64,000 nucleotides of DNA, taken from the NCBI RefSeq assembly GCF_030317205.1, contig NZ_JASZYB010000003.1, forward strand, positions 434,001-498,000, in the 5' to 3' direction. Positions 63,974 through 64,000 of the stretch are shown one piece after another; within the stretch, counting starts at the first letter, position 1, and each line of letters opens with the position of its first letter. The notes below the pieces were generated by a model. That model had not been told where the DNA came from. It saw nothing but the letters and a program-made list of their open reading frames with translations, and did not search any database. The translations under genes and the position numbers were made by a program. This stretch comes from Variovorax sp. J2L1-78 (GTDB lineage Bacteria > Pseudomonadota > Gammaproteobacteria > Burkholderiales > Burkholderiaceae_C).

Positions 63974-64000
63974 ATGAATACTTCGTTTCGCAGCGTCTGG
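63974..64000 (+). CDS. 5' end of a probable ESPR-type autotransporter/adhesin gene (cut by window)
   Basis: Only nine codons are visible: MNTSFRSVW. This matches the start of the extended signal peptide region (MNKxFRxxWN) typical of large trimeric autotransporters and two-partner adhesins. The rest lies beyond 64000, so the call is tentative. Confidence 0.45.

Noticed and set aside
1..64000. tRNA, rRNA, transposase or integrase genes
   Set aside because: None was recognised by eye on either strand; the DUF4224-like gene is the only hint of a mobile element.

Overview
This window comes from a GC-rich chromosome of a betaproteobacterium, most likely Burkholderiales/Comamonadaceae (Variovorax- or Acidovorax-like). 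I infer this from the family set (hemE beside priA, rep, ScsB-type DsbD, a siderophore receptor with PepSY and small membrane proteins) and from an intergenic hairpin element at 58,611-58,690 of a type I recall from this group. No marker gene here fixes the genus.

Left arm, 1-27 kb (accessory). TPR proteins and a TPR-glycosyltransferase fusion (1-3.7 kb) lie beside a giant reverse-strand Rhs/YD-repeat polymorphic toxin (about 4,964 residues, 4,949-19,843). The toxin has a LysM domain, a strange repeat-rich middle, an HNH-like nuclease tip and an adjacent immunity-type gene. A 644-bp, almost identical copy of part of its shell sits downstream, welded to the 3' end of a lost XRE-type regulator gene. 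Divergent from the toxin is a compact, apparently complete RiPP operon (20,175-24,467): an ATP-grasp enzyme, a single-chain fusion of leader-binding, SagB dehydrogenase and YcaO cyclodehydratase domains, an easily missed 58-residue precursor ending in SSSGGGDGCGGG, and a 2OG-Fe(II) oxygenase. Then come remnants of a defence island (DUF4224-like, HEPN, truncated TIR) and six small orphan ORFs.

Middle, 27-45 kb (mostly core). This holds phospholipase A1, a small exported protein and Rep helicase in overlapping order; an AEC transporter; a Ser/Thr kinase coupled to an OmpA-like lipoprotein; priA; hemE; an ankyrin protein; and an alaX-dsbD-redoxin run.

Right arm, 45-64 kb. Here are a sorbosone-dehydrogenase-like lipoprotein, an MDR oxidoreductase divergent from its probable LysR regulator, a SET protein, a ferric-siderophore uptake operon, a creatininase-family amidohydrolase, a YbhB protein, a KaiC-like ATPase followed directly by a hybrid sensor kinase, a GlsB-type membrane protein, a GIY-YIG protein, a pair of exported phosphoesterase-type proteins, a histidine phosphatase, and at the edge the first codons of what looks like an ESPR-type autotransporter.

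The most exciting system is the RiPP operon. Its precursor is a minimal thiazole/oxazole-type substrate, its modification enzymes are fused, and no exporter or protease lies beside it. All functional statements are reading-based; no database search was run.
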